A stretch of DNA of 64,000 nt from an uncultured Phaeodactylibacter sp. GTDB taxonomy: Bacteria; Bacteroidota; Bacteroidia; Chitinophagales; Saprospiraceae. A model generated the notes under the pieces. That model saw only the letters and a program-made list of their open reading frames with translations, made no database searches and had not been told where the DNA came from. This document shows, piece after piece, positions 43,080-52,047 of this stretch. Where the stretch lies: the NCBI GenBank assembly GCA_913057245.1, contig CAJXNH010000013.1, positions 1 to 64,000 of the forward strand. Direction: 5' to 3'. Position 1 is the stretch's first letter. Every line of letters starts with the position of its first letter. Position numbers and translations under genes: made by a program.

Positions 43080-44807
43080 ATGAACCGACTCCTTTCCTTT
43101 TTCCTGCTCCTGGCTTTAGGCACGAGCTGTAGCCAAAGCCTTTCCGTTGATCAGTTTGCCGATACGCTGATTATCAATGGCAATATTTACACAGTGGACA
43201 CTTTGTTGCCCGGCGCTGAGGCGGTTGCTCTCAGGGGAGGCCGTATCATAGATGTGGGGAGCACAGCTGATCTAATGGTACTCCGGGGGGACAGTACCGA
43301 AGTTATTGATCTGCAGGGGCGCTTTATGATGCCCGGGTTTATTGAGGGGCACGGGCATTTTTCAGGCCTTGGGTACAGCCTCATCAACCTCAATTTTCTA
43401 AAATCCAAAAGCTGGGAAGAGATTGTGCAGATGGTAGCGGAAGCCGCGGAACAGGCGGAGCCTGGAGCATGGATTGTTGGTCGCGGCTGGCATCAGGAAA
43501 AGTGGACGGAGACGCCAAGCCCATCGGTCTTAGGCTACCCGTATCACGACGCCCTGAGCGAAGTGTCGCCTGATAACCCAGTCATGCTGCGGCATGCAAG
43601 CGGGCATTCTCTGTTTGCCAATGCTAAGGCCATGGAACTTGCCGGCGTAACTGCCGAAACACCCGATCCTTCAGGAGGGGAGGTGGTGCGGGACTCCCGC
43701 GGCAAGGCGATTGGCGTTTTCGAAGAGCGTGCCATGAGCCTCATCAATGCGGCATACGATGACTACCGCGCCGGCCTTTCTGAAGAAGCCAAAACGAAAG
43801 AGTGGTACAGGGCTATTGAATTGGCGGAAGAAGAGTGCCTGAAAAAAGGCGTTACCTCATTCCAGGATGCTGGTTCCAAATACTTCGAACTCGAGCGCTA
43901 TGAGCAAATGGCAGAAGGCGGCGAGCTGGATTTGCGCCTGTGGGCCATGGTTCGCCACAGCTACGATGAGATGAAAGATAATCTGGATGGCTATCCCAAA
44001 ATTGATGTCGGCAACCACTATTTCACTTGCCGTGCCATCAAGTCTGAAGTGGACGGTGCCCTAGGTGCCTTCGGTGCATGGCTGCTGCGGGCTTACAACG
44101 ATAAGAAAGGCTTCACCGGGCAAAACACCACGCCAATCCCGGAGGTGAAAAATATCGCTCAGCTGGCTATGGACAACGATATGCAAATGTGCGTACACGC
44201 GATCGGCGACCGTGCTAACCGGGTAGTCCTTAGTATTTATGCTGAACAGTTCAGTGCAAATCCGGAAAAGGAAAACCTCCGCTGGCGCATTGAACATGCC
44301 CAGCATCTCGATACAGCAGACATTCCACGCTTTCGCGAAATGGGCATCATCGCCTCCATGCAGGGCATTCACTGTACCTCCGATGCACCCTTTGTGGAAA
44401 AGCGACTGGGCAGAGAGCGCTCCCGGCTTGGTGCCTACCCCTGGCGCAGCCTGCTGGATGAAGGCGTCATTATCGCCAATGGTACAGACGCCCCGGTGGA
44501 GGATGTGGACCCGCTGCTGAGCTTTTACGCTTCCGTTACCCGAAAACGGGCAGATAATGGTTTCGAATTTTTTCCGGAGCAGCGAATGACCCGGGCGGAA
44601 GCCATCCATTCCTACACCCTGGGCAATGCTTATGCCGGCTTTGAGGAGGACTTTAAGGGCTCCGTAACCAAAGGCAAAGCGGCTGACTTTGTGGTGCTTT
44701 CACACGACCTCGTCAATTGTACGGACGAAGAAATCCTGGAGTCCAAAGTGCTGATGACGATGGTGGACGGGGAGGTCAGGTATCAGGCGGAGGAGTTTAA
44801 TCAATAA
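43080..44807 (+). CDS. Lipoprotein amidohydrolase (family 3, YtcJ-like)
   Basis: 575 residues. Lipoprotein signal with lipobox LGTSC (cleaved before C17). The metal-dependent amidohydrolase core shows IINGNIYTVD, GGRIIDVG, MPGFIEGHGHFSGLG, HAIGDRANR, EHAQHLD and NGTDAPVEDVDPL. YtcJ-type enzymes act on amides, formamides or N-acyl compounds; the substrate is unknown. The lipid anchor places it in the envelope. It is convergent with the next gene, with 5 bases between stops. Confidence 0.88.
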   Translation: MNRLLSFFLLLALGTSCSQSLSVDQFADTLIINGNIYTVDTLLPGAEAVALRGGRIIDVGSTADLMVLRGDSTEVIDLQGRFMMPGFIEGHGHFSGLGYSLINLNFLKSKSWEEIVQMVAEAAEQAEPGAWIVGRGWHQEKWTETPSPSVLGYPYHDALSEVSPDNPVMLRHASGHSLFANAKAMELAGVTAETPDPSGGEVVRDSRGKAIGVFEERAMSLINAAYDDYRAGLSEEAKTKEWYRAIELAEEECLKKGVTSFQDAGSKYFELERYEQMAEGGELDLRLWAMVRHSYDEMKDNLDGYPKIDVGNHYFTCRAIKSEVDGALGAFGAWLLRAYNDKKGFTGQNTTPIPEVKNIAQLAMDNDMQMCVHAIGDRANRVVLSIYAEQFSANPEKENLRWRIEHAQHLDTADIPRFREMGIIASMQGIHCTSDAPFVEKRLGRERSRLGAYPWRSLLDEGVIIANGTDAPVEDVDPLLSFYASVTRKRADNGFEFFPEQRMTRAEAIHSYTLGNAYAGFEEDFKGSVTKGKAADFVVLSHDLVNCTDEEILESKVLMTMVDGEVRYQAEEFNQ

Positions 44808-44812
44808 GTGTG

Positions 44813-46204
44813 TCAGTCTTTTATTGGCTGGAATAGGGCAGACCTGGATCTAATCTTGTTGAGGATTTCAGTACTGGATCCTCTATCCTGTAAATCTAAA
44901 CGGGGTGCTTTTTTCCGGCGGTCAGCAATCATCAAAACCTGATTTTCAAACAGCTTTAAGTCCAGGGTAGTGCACTGTTCCTTGTTGTCCACTGCACAAA
45001 TATGGGTTTGTGCCAGACTGGGGTCGAATTCCAATAACCGAAAATCATCCGGGGCCAGCTCAAAACTGAGGCTATCGTCAATGGTCACCTCAATGGTTTG
45101 ATTGGAGTTGTTGAGGTCAGAGGCGTAAATCAATACCCGGGATACAGGCTGACGAAGGACTTTTTCAACCAAAGTGGTCGGTACACCGCAGCCAGGCGAA
45201 ATGTAGTACTCCAGCTTGCCTGGATTGATTCTCCTAATCCCCTCGTAAGTGAGGACGCCAAGTACGCCGCCTACAAACATACTGAAGGCAGTGGCATACT
45301 GGTCAGGTGGTTCAGGCAGGTCTGCAACTGGCCCATACCGGCTGGGATTCAGGCGATAATAGCCGTCTTTTATGCGGGTGTAAACCTTACTGTCAAAACT
45401 GATCCCCCAAAAATCGAATCCATCATGCCCTGCAACCAGCCGATTGCTATCTGGCAGGCATAAGTCATCAGGAAACTCCCATTGTATACTTAGCTTACCC
45501 TTGATATCTTCAATTTTGTGCGCCCTAGGAAAAGTGGTAATCCGACCGTCAATATAGTCGGTGTAGGTCGCAAAAATACCTTCCGGCAATTCGCGCCCTA
45601 AAGGAGTTGAGGATGGAATGGGGTCCCGCATCAGTAACGCCTGCTCAGTAACAGGAATAAGTTGTAGGTCTCCTGATCTCCATCGGTTGAGAAAACTATT
45701 AATGCAGCTTTCCAGTGCCCGCTCAATATTGCTACCATGTGTCTGAAGGTTTGTCTCCAATCTGTATGTCTCGGTATTTGTTGCAATCTGTCCTAAGGCT
45801 TGGAGGCTGCCATTGTTGTCTCGAGTATAGAAGCCGAGACGTAGCGCGCATACCGTTCGTTCTTTGTAAGTGTTATAGAGTTCATGCAGCCGGATTTCCT
45901 CCACGGTAAGCAGTAGGGCAGGGGCGTCAGGTAAATTAGAAAACCCTGGTGCTAGAAAAGACATAATTTCCTGCTCCATTGGTTTGTGAAACCGGGCAAG
46001 CCGAATGTTCCGCATAAGCCCAAGCCGTACATAGCCGATACACTCCCCCATAGGCAATAAATTAATCACCCGTTCCAGACGGAATGGGTGTGGCTGAACA
46101 TCAAATGGTCTGCCCGATAGACTAATTTCTGCCATTTTATCCTGAGCAGACAAAGGCACTTGCAAAAAGATTCCGAGCGTAAATAGAAATATACTGAGGT
46201 GCAT
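44813..46204 (-). CDS. Secreted protein of unknown function
   Basis: 463 residues with a signal peptide (1-20, ending VPLSA). The N-terminal half reads VGECIGYVRLG-like beta strands (LPMGECIGYVRLGLMRNIRL), and a short hydrophobic stretch lies near 310-325 (FSMFVGGVLGVLTYEGI), a possible single membrane helix. I do not recognise a domain. It is downstream of the osmolyte transporter operon by 22 bases on the same strand, so it may be co-transcribed, but nothing ties its function to that transporter. Confidence 0.65.
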   Translation of the reverse strand: MHLSIFLFTLGIFLQVPLSAQDKMAEISLSGRPFDVQPHPFRLERVINLLPMGECIGYVRLGLMRNIRLARFHKPMEQEIMSFLAPGFSNLPDAPALLLTVEEIRLHELYNTYKERTVCALRLGFYTRDNNGSLQALGQIATNTETYRLETNLQTHGSNIERALESCINSFLNRWRSGDLQLIPVTEQALLMRDPIPSSTPLGRELPEGIFATYTDYIDGRITTFPRAHKIEDIKGKLSIQWEFPDDLCLPDSNRLVAGHDGFDFWGISFDSKVYTRIKDGYYRLNPSRYGPVADLPEPPDQYATAFSMFVGGVLGVLTYEGIRRINPGKLEYYISPGCGVPTTLVEKVLRQPVSRVLIYASDLNNSNQTIEVTIDDSLSFELAPDDFRLLEFDPSLAQTHICAVDNKEQCTTLDLKLFENQVLMIADRRKKAPRLDLQDRGSSTEILNKIRSRSALFQPIKD

Positions 46205-46226
46205 TTTTTCTGAGAAGTTCGCTTTT

Positions 46227-47777
46227 TTATCGTTGGCCTACAAGGTCAGAAATGGTTTTAACATTCAAGGACTCCGCTTGCGCCTCCCGCATCATCAGGG
46301 CATAGGTATTGTTAAATCCAAGCGGACTAAGCCACTGCAGCCCGTATTGGGCCTCAAATTCCCGGCTGACATAACGGTAGACAGCATCGGGCTGAGTAAT
46401 GATGCGCTCAAGGGTGTCCTGAGGCGGGTCGAGTAGTACCTGCAGCCCGGTCCCGGTATACTCCGGGTAGAGGTCGATCTCGCCGTTTCGTAGCGCATCG
46501 AAACAAATCTTGGTGCCTCCCAGCCCCGGGCGGGTGTCCACATCGTAGTCGGTGTACCCGTTAATGAGCTGACTGAAGAGCTCTACCAGGATGTACTGCT
46601 CAGTAAAAATCTTGGAACCGATAATCAGCGTTTCCCCACCTTGATTTTGGTCCGATTTCCACAGTCCCTCCGCTTTTAGGAAGTCCCGGGCGACCTGTTC
46701 AGGCGATATTTTGTCGAAATCTACCCGGTAATTCAGCACGGTCATCACCGAATCATTGATCCGGCCAGCGAGCAGATCAAGAGCCTCCTTTAGTATTTTA
46801 TTTTCCTCAGCCAGCTTTTTCTGCACAATTGGAGCACAATAATAAGGGGGGAAAGCATGGCGGTCATCTTCTAGCTGTCGGAGGTTATAAGCCTCCACCC
46901 GGCCATCGGTAGCGTAACCGCTAATCACCTCTACTTCACCTTCGTAGACTGCTTTATACATTAAAGCATTGTTTAGGATAGTAGTGGTAAAATCCACGCC
47001 GTAAGTATCCACTACTTTCTGATAGCCATCGGGGCGGCCCATGAATTCGGGTGGGAAACCGGCGCTCCAGCCCGGCGCATAAGCCTGCGGCCAGAAGTAG
47101 GCGGAAGAGAGCAACGGGATGATTAGCAGCAAGGGCTTGCCTGTTTTGGAAAGCTTGCGCGCGTTTGTGTTTTGCAGCAATGCGAGCAGTTGGTCAAAGA
47201 TAATGGCGAGCAGGGCAGCGGGCAGTGCTCCGGCGAGGATCATCGTGGCGTTGTTGAGTGCGATACCTCCAAAGATAAACTCTCCAAGCCCGCCGGCACC
47301 GATATAGGCAGCAAGCGTAGCTACCCCAACATTGATCACCGTTGCTGTTCGGAGCCCGGCAAAAATAACCGGGAGGGCCAGGGGCAGCTCCACCTGCCGC
47401 AGCAATTGCCCCTTAGAGAGCCCTATGCCCAGCGCCGCCTCCTTAACGGCAGCATCCACTTCGCTAATGCCTGTGTAAGTATTGCGCAAGATGGGCAGCA
47501 GGGCATACAGGAACAGGGCAAAAATGGCGGGTTTGAGCCCAATGCCCAGAATCGGGATCAGAAAACCCAGCAACGCAATGCTTGGAATGGTCTGCAGGAT
47601 CCCCGTAAAAGCCAGCACGCCACCGGATAGCCTGGGGCGGCGTGTGATGAATATGCCTGCGGGTATCGCAATAAGCGCGGCCAGCAAAAGCGAGATAAAA
47701 GTAAGCCCGATGTGCTCAAGGACCTGCTCCATCACTTTTTCCTGATTATCGCTGAAGAAGGTAATTAGTTCGCCCAT
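46227..47777 (-). CDS. Osmolyte ABC importer: permease fused to a circularly permuted binding domain
   Basis: 516 residues. Residues 1-205 are an OpuC/ProW-type permease with the EAA loop (EAALGIGLSKGQLLRQVELP). A single helix (about 214-230) leads to the binding part. In OpuBC/ProX proteins the order is an N-half (IGSKxFTEQ, LGGT, YPEYTG, PLGFNNTYAL, TISDL) followed by a C-half (RPDGY, YATDGR, FPPYY, LNYxVD). Here the C-half comes first (about 238-376: RPDGYQKVVDTYGV, SGYATDGRVEAYNL, AFPPYYCAPIV, LNYRVD) and the N-half second (384-516), ending at TISDL. So the domain is permuted. It overlaps the ATPase gene by 13 bases. It should take up glycine betaine, choline or a similar solute. Confidence 0.85.
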   Translation of the reverse strand: MGELITFFSDNQEKVMEQVLEHIGLTFISLLLAALIAIPAGIFITRRPRLSGGVLAFTGILQTIPSIALLGFLIPILGIGLKPAIFALFLYALLPILRNTYTGISEVDAAVKEAALGIGLSKGQLLRQVELPLALPVIFAGLRTATVINVGVATLAAYIGAGGLGEFIFGGIALNNATMILAGALPAALLAIIFDQLLALLQNTNARKLSKTGKPLLLIIPLLSSAYFWPQAYAPGWSAGFPPEFMGRPDGYQKVVDTYGVDFTTTILNNALMYKAVYEGEVEVISGYATDGRVEAYNLRQLEDDRHAFPPYYCAPIVQKKLAEENKILKEALDLLAGRINDSVMTVLNYRVDFDKISPEQVARDFLKAEGLWKSDQNQGGETLIIGSKIFTEQYILVELFSQLINGYTDYDVDTRPGLGGTKICFDALRNGEIDLYPEYTGTGLQVLLDPPQDTLERIITQPDAVYRYVSREFEAQYGLQWLSPLGFNNTYALMMREAQAESLNVKTISDLVGQR

Positions 47778-48733
47778 GACTGCAGGTTGTTTTTAAAGGC
47801 TTCGATGAGCATGGAGAGGGTGAAGTAGCGTTGTTGCCCCTGGTAAGTGGTGGCGCCAAGCGGATGCTCGCCCCGTGCTTTGGCGAGCCGGTAGATGGCT
47901 CTTAGTAGCGGCAGGGTAGGGGATAGGGGCAGTGCATTCCCTGGCAATGGCGGCACTTCGGGGAGTTCGCTGAAGATATCCCGTAGTTTCGCCGACCGCA
48001 ACTCGAGCTGTGCGGCTTTTTCCGCTACAAAGTCAGCCACAAAGTCATTGGCGGGAGATTGTAGCAAGGCTTCCGGTGGGGCAAGTTGCTGCACTTCGCC
48101 CCGGTTGAGGAGGCAAACCAGGCTGCCCATTTCAAAGGCTTCTTCAATATCGTGGGTCACCATAATGGTGGTCTTGGAGCGCAACTCTTCCAGCTCCATA
48201 AAGTCGCGCCGGATTTGCTGCCGGGTCAGCGGGTCGAGGGCACCAAAGGGCTCATCCATCAGTACGATGGGCGGATTGGCAGCCAGTGCCCGGGCAATGC
48301 CTACCCGCTGCTGCTGCCCACCGCTGAGCTCGTGCGGGTATTTTTGGGCAAAAGCGCCGGTATCCAGCCCCAGTTGTTCCAGCAAGGCACCGGTCCGGGC
48401 TTTGATTTTGCTGACTTCCCAGCCCAGCAACCTGGGCACTACGGCTATGTTCTCTGCCACGGTGTAGTGCGGGAACAGTCCCATATCCTGAATGACATAA
48501 CCCATTTGACGCCGCAACTGCACTACCGGCTGCTGGCTGATGTCCTGCCCGTTCACCCAAACTTTGCCGGCACTTGGTGTGATGAGGCGGTTAAGCATTT
48601 TAAGGGTGGTGGTTTTGCCGCAGCCACTTGGGCCGATGAGGGCAAGGGTTTGCCCCTCCTGCAATTCGAAGGAGACTTCTTTTACAGCAGTAAAATCACC
48701 GAAATGCCGGGTTAGGCCCTGGGTTTTAATCAT
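47765..48733 (-). CDS. Osmolyte ABC importer ATP-binding subunit (OpuCA-like)
   Basis: 322 residues. Walker A GPSGCGKTTTLKML, signature LSGGQQQRVGIARALA and Walker B VLMDEPFGALDP are intact. VPRLLGWEVSKIKAR is typical of the OpuA/ProV/OpuC group. The C-terminal 90 residues do not show clear CBS domains, which many members use for ionic-strength sensing. It powers the fused permease/binding protein and overlaps its gene by 13 bases. Confidence 0.9.
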   Translation of the reverse strand: MIKTQGLTRHFGDFTAVKEVSFELQEGQTLALIGPSGCGKTTTLKMLNRLITPSAGKVWVNGQDISQQPVVQLRRQMGYVIQDMGLFPHYTVAENIAVVPRLLGWEVSKIKARTGALLEQLGLDTGAFAQKYPHELSGGQQQRVGIARALAANPPIVLMDEPFGALDPLTRQQIRRDFMELEELRSKTTIMVTHDIEEAFEMGSLVCLLNRGEVQQLAPPEALLQSPANDFVADFVAEKAAQLELRSAKLRDIFSELPEVPPLPGNALPLSPTLPLLRAIYRLAKARGEHPLGATTYQGQQRYFTLSMLIEAFKNNLQSWAN

Positions 48734-48950
48734 GGATTCTTTGTTTTTAGGCTTAGCCTTAGTTTTGGGTATCTAGTTTGAAAGGCAACTTGAATAGCTG
48801 CTAAAATACAGGAACAGATGCAGAATGCCCATAAATTGAGCAATAGGTACGGTGTTTTATCGGTGATCAGGTCTAGTTAGCAGAAAAATACGAGGACAAA
48901 ACAGGCATTTAGACTATCTTGACTTATTATACTGTAAACAGAGTGCTCCT

Positions 48951-49898
48951 ATGATGACTAGCTTCGGGGGATATTTGCGCTTCCGAATACGGCAGCTTGG
49001 GCGCATCCTGTATTCTGCAGGCTGGCCTGGAGTTGTTGCCCTGCCGCTGCTGCTGGTCTTCGCCCTGCAGGGGGTTGAAGCAATGGGCGGGGCGCCTGGG
49101 TGGAGTATCCCATTGATCGCTGTGTTGCTTTCCATAAGCTGGCACTACAGGCGAAAAGACCACCTTTTCCTAAAGCGTACAGGGTTTGCAGTGGGCTGGA
49201 TCCTGGGGCTGGAATATGCTATGGTGAGTAGTGTGGTGGTATTGCCCTTGCTGATTTACAGTGGGAATTGGCCGATGTGGCCGGTGGCAGTCCTGGGTAT
49301 TTTGGCTTGTGGCTTCCTGCCCGTTCGGCCTGCGCGGGCGGCATTCAATCCAACGGTTATTGTAAGCTGGCTGCCCGTTACCCTTTTTGAGTGGCGGAGT
49401 GCGCTGAGGCGGTACGGCGTCCTGTTTGCCCTGCTTTGGCTGCTAAGCCTGGCAGCACCCTACGGTATGGCCGTCTTGCTGATTGTCCTGTTGCTTTGGG
49501 CCAGCTTGATCCCCTCGGTATTTGAATATCAGGAGCCCCGGGAGGTGACAATAGCGGTCATCGTTAATGGAGGAGGGGCGTGGCGGTACGGGCTGCGGCA
49601 TCTTGCGCTGCAGTTAGTGATTTTTGCGCCGGGCTTGGCTTTGCACCTGGCATTCCATCCGGCATACTGGTATCTGGCCTTAATTGGTTTGGGCTTTATT
49701 GCGCTGATGCTGGCTTTCTCCATCGCTTATAAATACGCCACCTGGCACCCGGGCCGGCAATGGGTTATGCAAAGCCTGCCAGTCACCCTGGCTTACTTTA
49801 GCCTGTTTTTTCCCCTGCTGTTGCCAGTAGTGGGCTTTTACCTGCTGCGGTTTGTGAAAAGAGCGCGGCATCATTTCAAAATGGCATACGATGCTTAA
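48951..49898 (+). CDS. Polytopic membrane protein, possible ABC-2-type permease
   Basis: 315 residues with about eight hydrophobic segments (for example GVVALPLLLVFAL, VLFALLWLLSLAAPYGMAV, YWYLALIGLGFIALMLAFSIA). No conserved motif that I know. Its stop overlaps an ABC ATPase start by 8 bases, which supports an ABC exporter permease. Since that ATPase gene is truncated, the transporter may be dead or use another ATPase. Confidence 0.6.
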   Translation: MMTSFGGYLRFRIRQLGRILYSAGWPGVVALPLLLVFALQGVEAMGGAPGWSIPLIAVLLSISWHYRRKDHLFLKRTGFAVGWILGLEYAMVSSVVVLPLLIYSGNWPMWPVAVLGILACGFLPVRPARAAFNPTVIVSWLPVTLFEWRSALRRYGVLFALLWLLSLAAPYGMAVLLIVLLLWASLIPSVFEYQEPREVTIAVIVNGGGAWRYGLRHLALQLVIFAPGLALHLAFHPAYWYLALIGLGFIALMLAFSIAYKYATWHPGRQWVMQSLPVTLAYFSLFFPLLLPVVGFYLLRFVKRARHHFKMAYDA

Positions 49899-50223
49899 CA
49901 TCAGTAACCTCACTGCCGGATACGGCAATACGCTCATCCTGGACGCGATCAACCTCAAGGCTGAGGCCGGTAAGGTACACGGTATATTGGGGGTCAACGG
50001 AGCCGGAAAAACTACTTTTTTTAAAGCCTTGTGCCGTTTGGGCCCTGCCTTTTCCGGGGAAGTTACCTCAGCGAAGGGCAAATCCAGCAAACCTATGACA
50101 AAGACAATTTCCCCGCCCTGGAGCAGTTTATCAAAACCACGGTACACGCCCGCACAAAAGCAGCATGGGCAGAAATACGCAAGCCCTCGTAAAACTTTTC
50201 TGGTGTTCAACTTTTATGATTAG
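49891..50223 (+). pseudogene. Truncated, chimeric ABC transporter ATPase gene
   Basis: The first 57 residues are a normal ABC ATPase start (SNLTAGYGNTLILDAINL and Walker A VNGAGKTTFFKALC). After FSGE the frame turns into unrelated Pro/Ser-rich sequence and stops at 110 residues, so the signature, Walker B and switch regions are missing. Another frame of the same stretch (about 50064-50191) reads plausible protein (YDKDNFPALEQFIK, HARTKAAWAEIRKPS and a stop), which could be a frame-shifted or foreign gene tail. A palindromic repeat begins 4 bases after the stop. Probably a deletion or recombination remnant; a base error alone is unlikely. Confidence 0.7.
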
Positions 50224-50227
50224 ACAT

Positions 50228-50363
50228 TAGTAGTGGGGCAAAAATAAAAATGCACAACTTTCAAAAAGGTTTTGCCCCAACATTACACAAAACCCGCCCT
50301 ATGGTTGGTTTTGTGCAACGTTAGAACAAAACCAGTTGTGTATTTTATTTTTCTGGAAGCCCT
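50228..50363. repeat. Palindromic intergenic repeat related to 21064-21111
   Basis: TAGTAGTGGGGCAAAA begins it, an inverted copy of the arm lies at about 50240-50275, and the direct copy at 50327-50363 matches 21075-21111 with two mismatches. TTACACAAAACC pairs with GGTTTTGTGCAA in the middle, and GGGGCAAAA (50235) pairs with TTTTGCCCC (50270). It sits between the broken ATPase gene and cysE, so it may lie in the cysE leader. Confidence 0.6.
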
Positions 50364-50378
50364 TATGAATAAATCATC

Positions 50379-51200
50379 ATGAAAGAGCAGCAGTTTATCC
50401 AGCAATTGTTCCGCGCCCATCGCGATTCCCGCAAAATCCCTTCGCCCAGCGAAGTGTGCAGTTGGTTGGATGGGTTGCTCACCGTCATGTTTCCGGAGCT
50501 TGCGAACCGGCGGTACCGCAGCGAACGCGAAGTAGGTCAGCATTATCAGCAACTGAAGCTGGAACTCTTTACCCTGCTTGAAAAGATTGAAGACCTGCTG
50601 CCTACGCGGGCGGAGGACCTTGAAGCTGCTTTCCTGGACGAGCTGCCCCGAAATTATGAGCTGCTTCAGATGGATGCGGATGCAATCATGGCGGGCGACC
50701 CGGCGGCCGTCAGCCGTACGGAGGTCATCCGGACTTACCCGGGCTTCCGGGCCATTGCGGTATTCCGGTTAGCGAATACTTTTCACCGGCTGGGCGTACC
50801 GTTAATTCCGAGAATCCTCACCGAGCATGTGCATGGGGTTACCGGGATTGATATACACCCTGGCGCCACCGTTGGCGAAAGGTTCTGCATCGATCACGGT
50901 ACGGGCGTTGTCATTGGTGAGACGGTGGAGATTGGCAATAACGTGAAGATTTATCAGGGGGTCACCCTGGGTGCCCTGAGTGTCCGCAAAGAATATGCGA
51001 AAACCAAGCGTCATCCAACCATCGAGGATAATGTAGTGATCTATTCCGGCGCAACGATTTTAGGAGGGGAGACCATTATCGGGCGCGATAGTGTAATTGG
51101 CGGTAACGTATGGATTACCCGTAGCGTCGCTCCCGGATCAAGAGTCTACTACAAAAGCGTCGCTCAGCCCGAAGCAGAGCGCACAACGGGCGGCATGTAA
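50379..51200 (+). CDS. cysE: Serine O-acetyltransferase
   Basis: 273 residues. An N-terminal helical domain (about 1-130) is followed by left-handed beta-helix hexapeptide repeats: GIDIHPGATVGERFCIDHG, TGVVIGETVEIGNNV, YQGVTLGALSVR, IYSGATILGG, IGGNVWITRSV. This enzyme makes O-acetylserine, the precursor of cysteine. The catalytic His/Asp loop is in CIDHGTGVVIGET. Length and motifs are normal. Confidence 0.93.
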   Translation: MKEQQFIQQLFRAHRDSRKIPSPSEVCSWLDGLLTVMFPELANRRYRSEREVGQHYQQLKLELFTLLEKIEDLLPTRAEDLEAAFLDELPRNYELLQMDADAIMAGDPAAVSRTEVIRTYPGFRAIAVFRLANTFHRLGVPLIPRILTEHVHGVTGIDIHPGATVGERFCIDHGTGVVIGETVEIGNNVKIYQGVTLGALSVRKEYAKTKRHPTIEDNVVIYSGATILGGETIIGRDSVIGGNVWITRSVAPGSRVYYKSVAQPEAERTTGGM

Positions 51201-51211
51201 ACCAGGATTGT

Positions 51212-51571
51212 TTAAACCAAGTCCTCGTCGCGCCATTTTTTTTGAGGTTTCTTGTCCAGTTCCTTAAGCTCCAGGTGATCTTCGTCGTAGTAGCCAGAGT
51301 CGAGCCGGCGCATTTCCTTTTCCATTTCCCGCTGTTCCCAGTCTGCGGTCTCTCCCCGCATGCCCGGAAAACCGAATACCTGATAGTAATGGCTCATTAA
51401 GCCCACACCCCAGCCCAGGAGTGGATAGATGAACCAAAAGTGGCCAGGTGAGGTGAAGATATTCAACAAAAACAGGAAAATATTGACAATAAGAAAGGAG
51501 CCTAAGTGCTCGTAGAATTTCTTTTTTTCCTTTACCCTTTTACGGGCCCGTTCGTAACTGCTGTTTTCCAT
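51212..51571 (-). CDS. 2TM-domain membrane protein
   Basis: 119 residues. Charged N-terminus (YERARKRVKEKKKFYEHLG), then two membrane helices (about 23-40 and 45-65: FLIVNIFLFLLNIFTSPG and HFWFIYPLLGWGVGLMSHY) and an acidic cytosolic tail. This fits the Bacteroidota 2TM family, often linked to membrane-stress or two-component genes. Its function is unknown. Confidence 0.75.
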   Translation of the reverse strand: MENSSYERARKRVKEKKKFYEHLGSFLIVNIFLFLLNIFTSPGHFWFIYPLLGWGVGLMSHYYQVFGFPGMRGETADWEQREMEKEMRRLDSGYYDEDHLELKELDKKPQKKWRDEDLV

Positions 51572-51694
51572 TACGCTGTTTTAGCATTTCGGTACTCAAG
51601 GTAACGATATGAACGCCTCCGGTCAAGGTTATTCGACAGAATGAAGGTTTGGGACGCTTTTTGCACGAAATAAGCCGGTCGAAAAGTACGGCAT

Positions 51695-52045
51695 TTAAGA
51701 GCCTGAATCTCCTCTGACCAGGCTTCCGGTCCAGGCGCCAAGGGCGGCAAATATTGCGCCAAAAAGCCCGGTGATCAGTACGAGTAGTGGCCCGCCTATC
51801 CCGCCAAAGAGCTCACCAATTCTTGCGCTTAAAATACCATCGTTCTGGGCATTAAGGACCGCAGCATAACCTCCCCACAGCAATAGCCCGCCGAGGAAGC
51901 CGCCTAACAGGGCAGGGCGGGGGCGCAAACGAAAAATAAGGGCAATAAGGGCCGCCAGCACCGGCAGGCTCCACCAGGCCAGCAGGGCCTGGCCTACAGC
52001 GCCACCCACCAGGATGGCTATGGTTGCAGATAAGGTCTTTTGCAT
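51695..52045 (-). CDS. Small membrane protein of unknown function
   Basis: 116 residues, mostly hydrophobic, with about four segments (ATIAILVGGAVGQALLAWW, VLAALIALIF, ALLGGFLGGLLLWGGYAA, LLVLITGLFGAIFAALGA). It starts 2 bases after the penicillin acylase stop on the same strand. No family recognised. Confidence 0.6.
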   Translation of the reverse strand: MQKTLSATIAILVGGAVGQALLAWWSLPVLAALIALIFRLRPRPALLGGFLGGLLLWGGYAAVLNAQNDGILSARIGELFGGIGGPLLVLITGLFGAIFAALGAWTGSLVRGDSGS

Positions 52046-52047
52046 AG

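Noticed and set aside
51571..51762. 63-codon minus-strand open frame between the 2TM gene and a small membrane protein gene
   Set aside because: Overlaps the end of the downstream coding region and shows no domain, signal or helix pattern.
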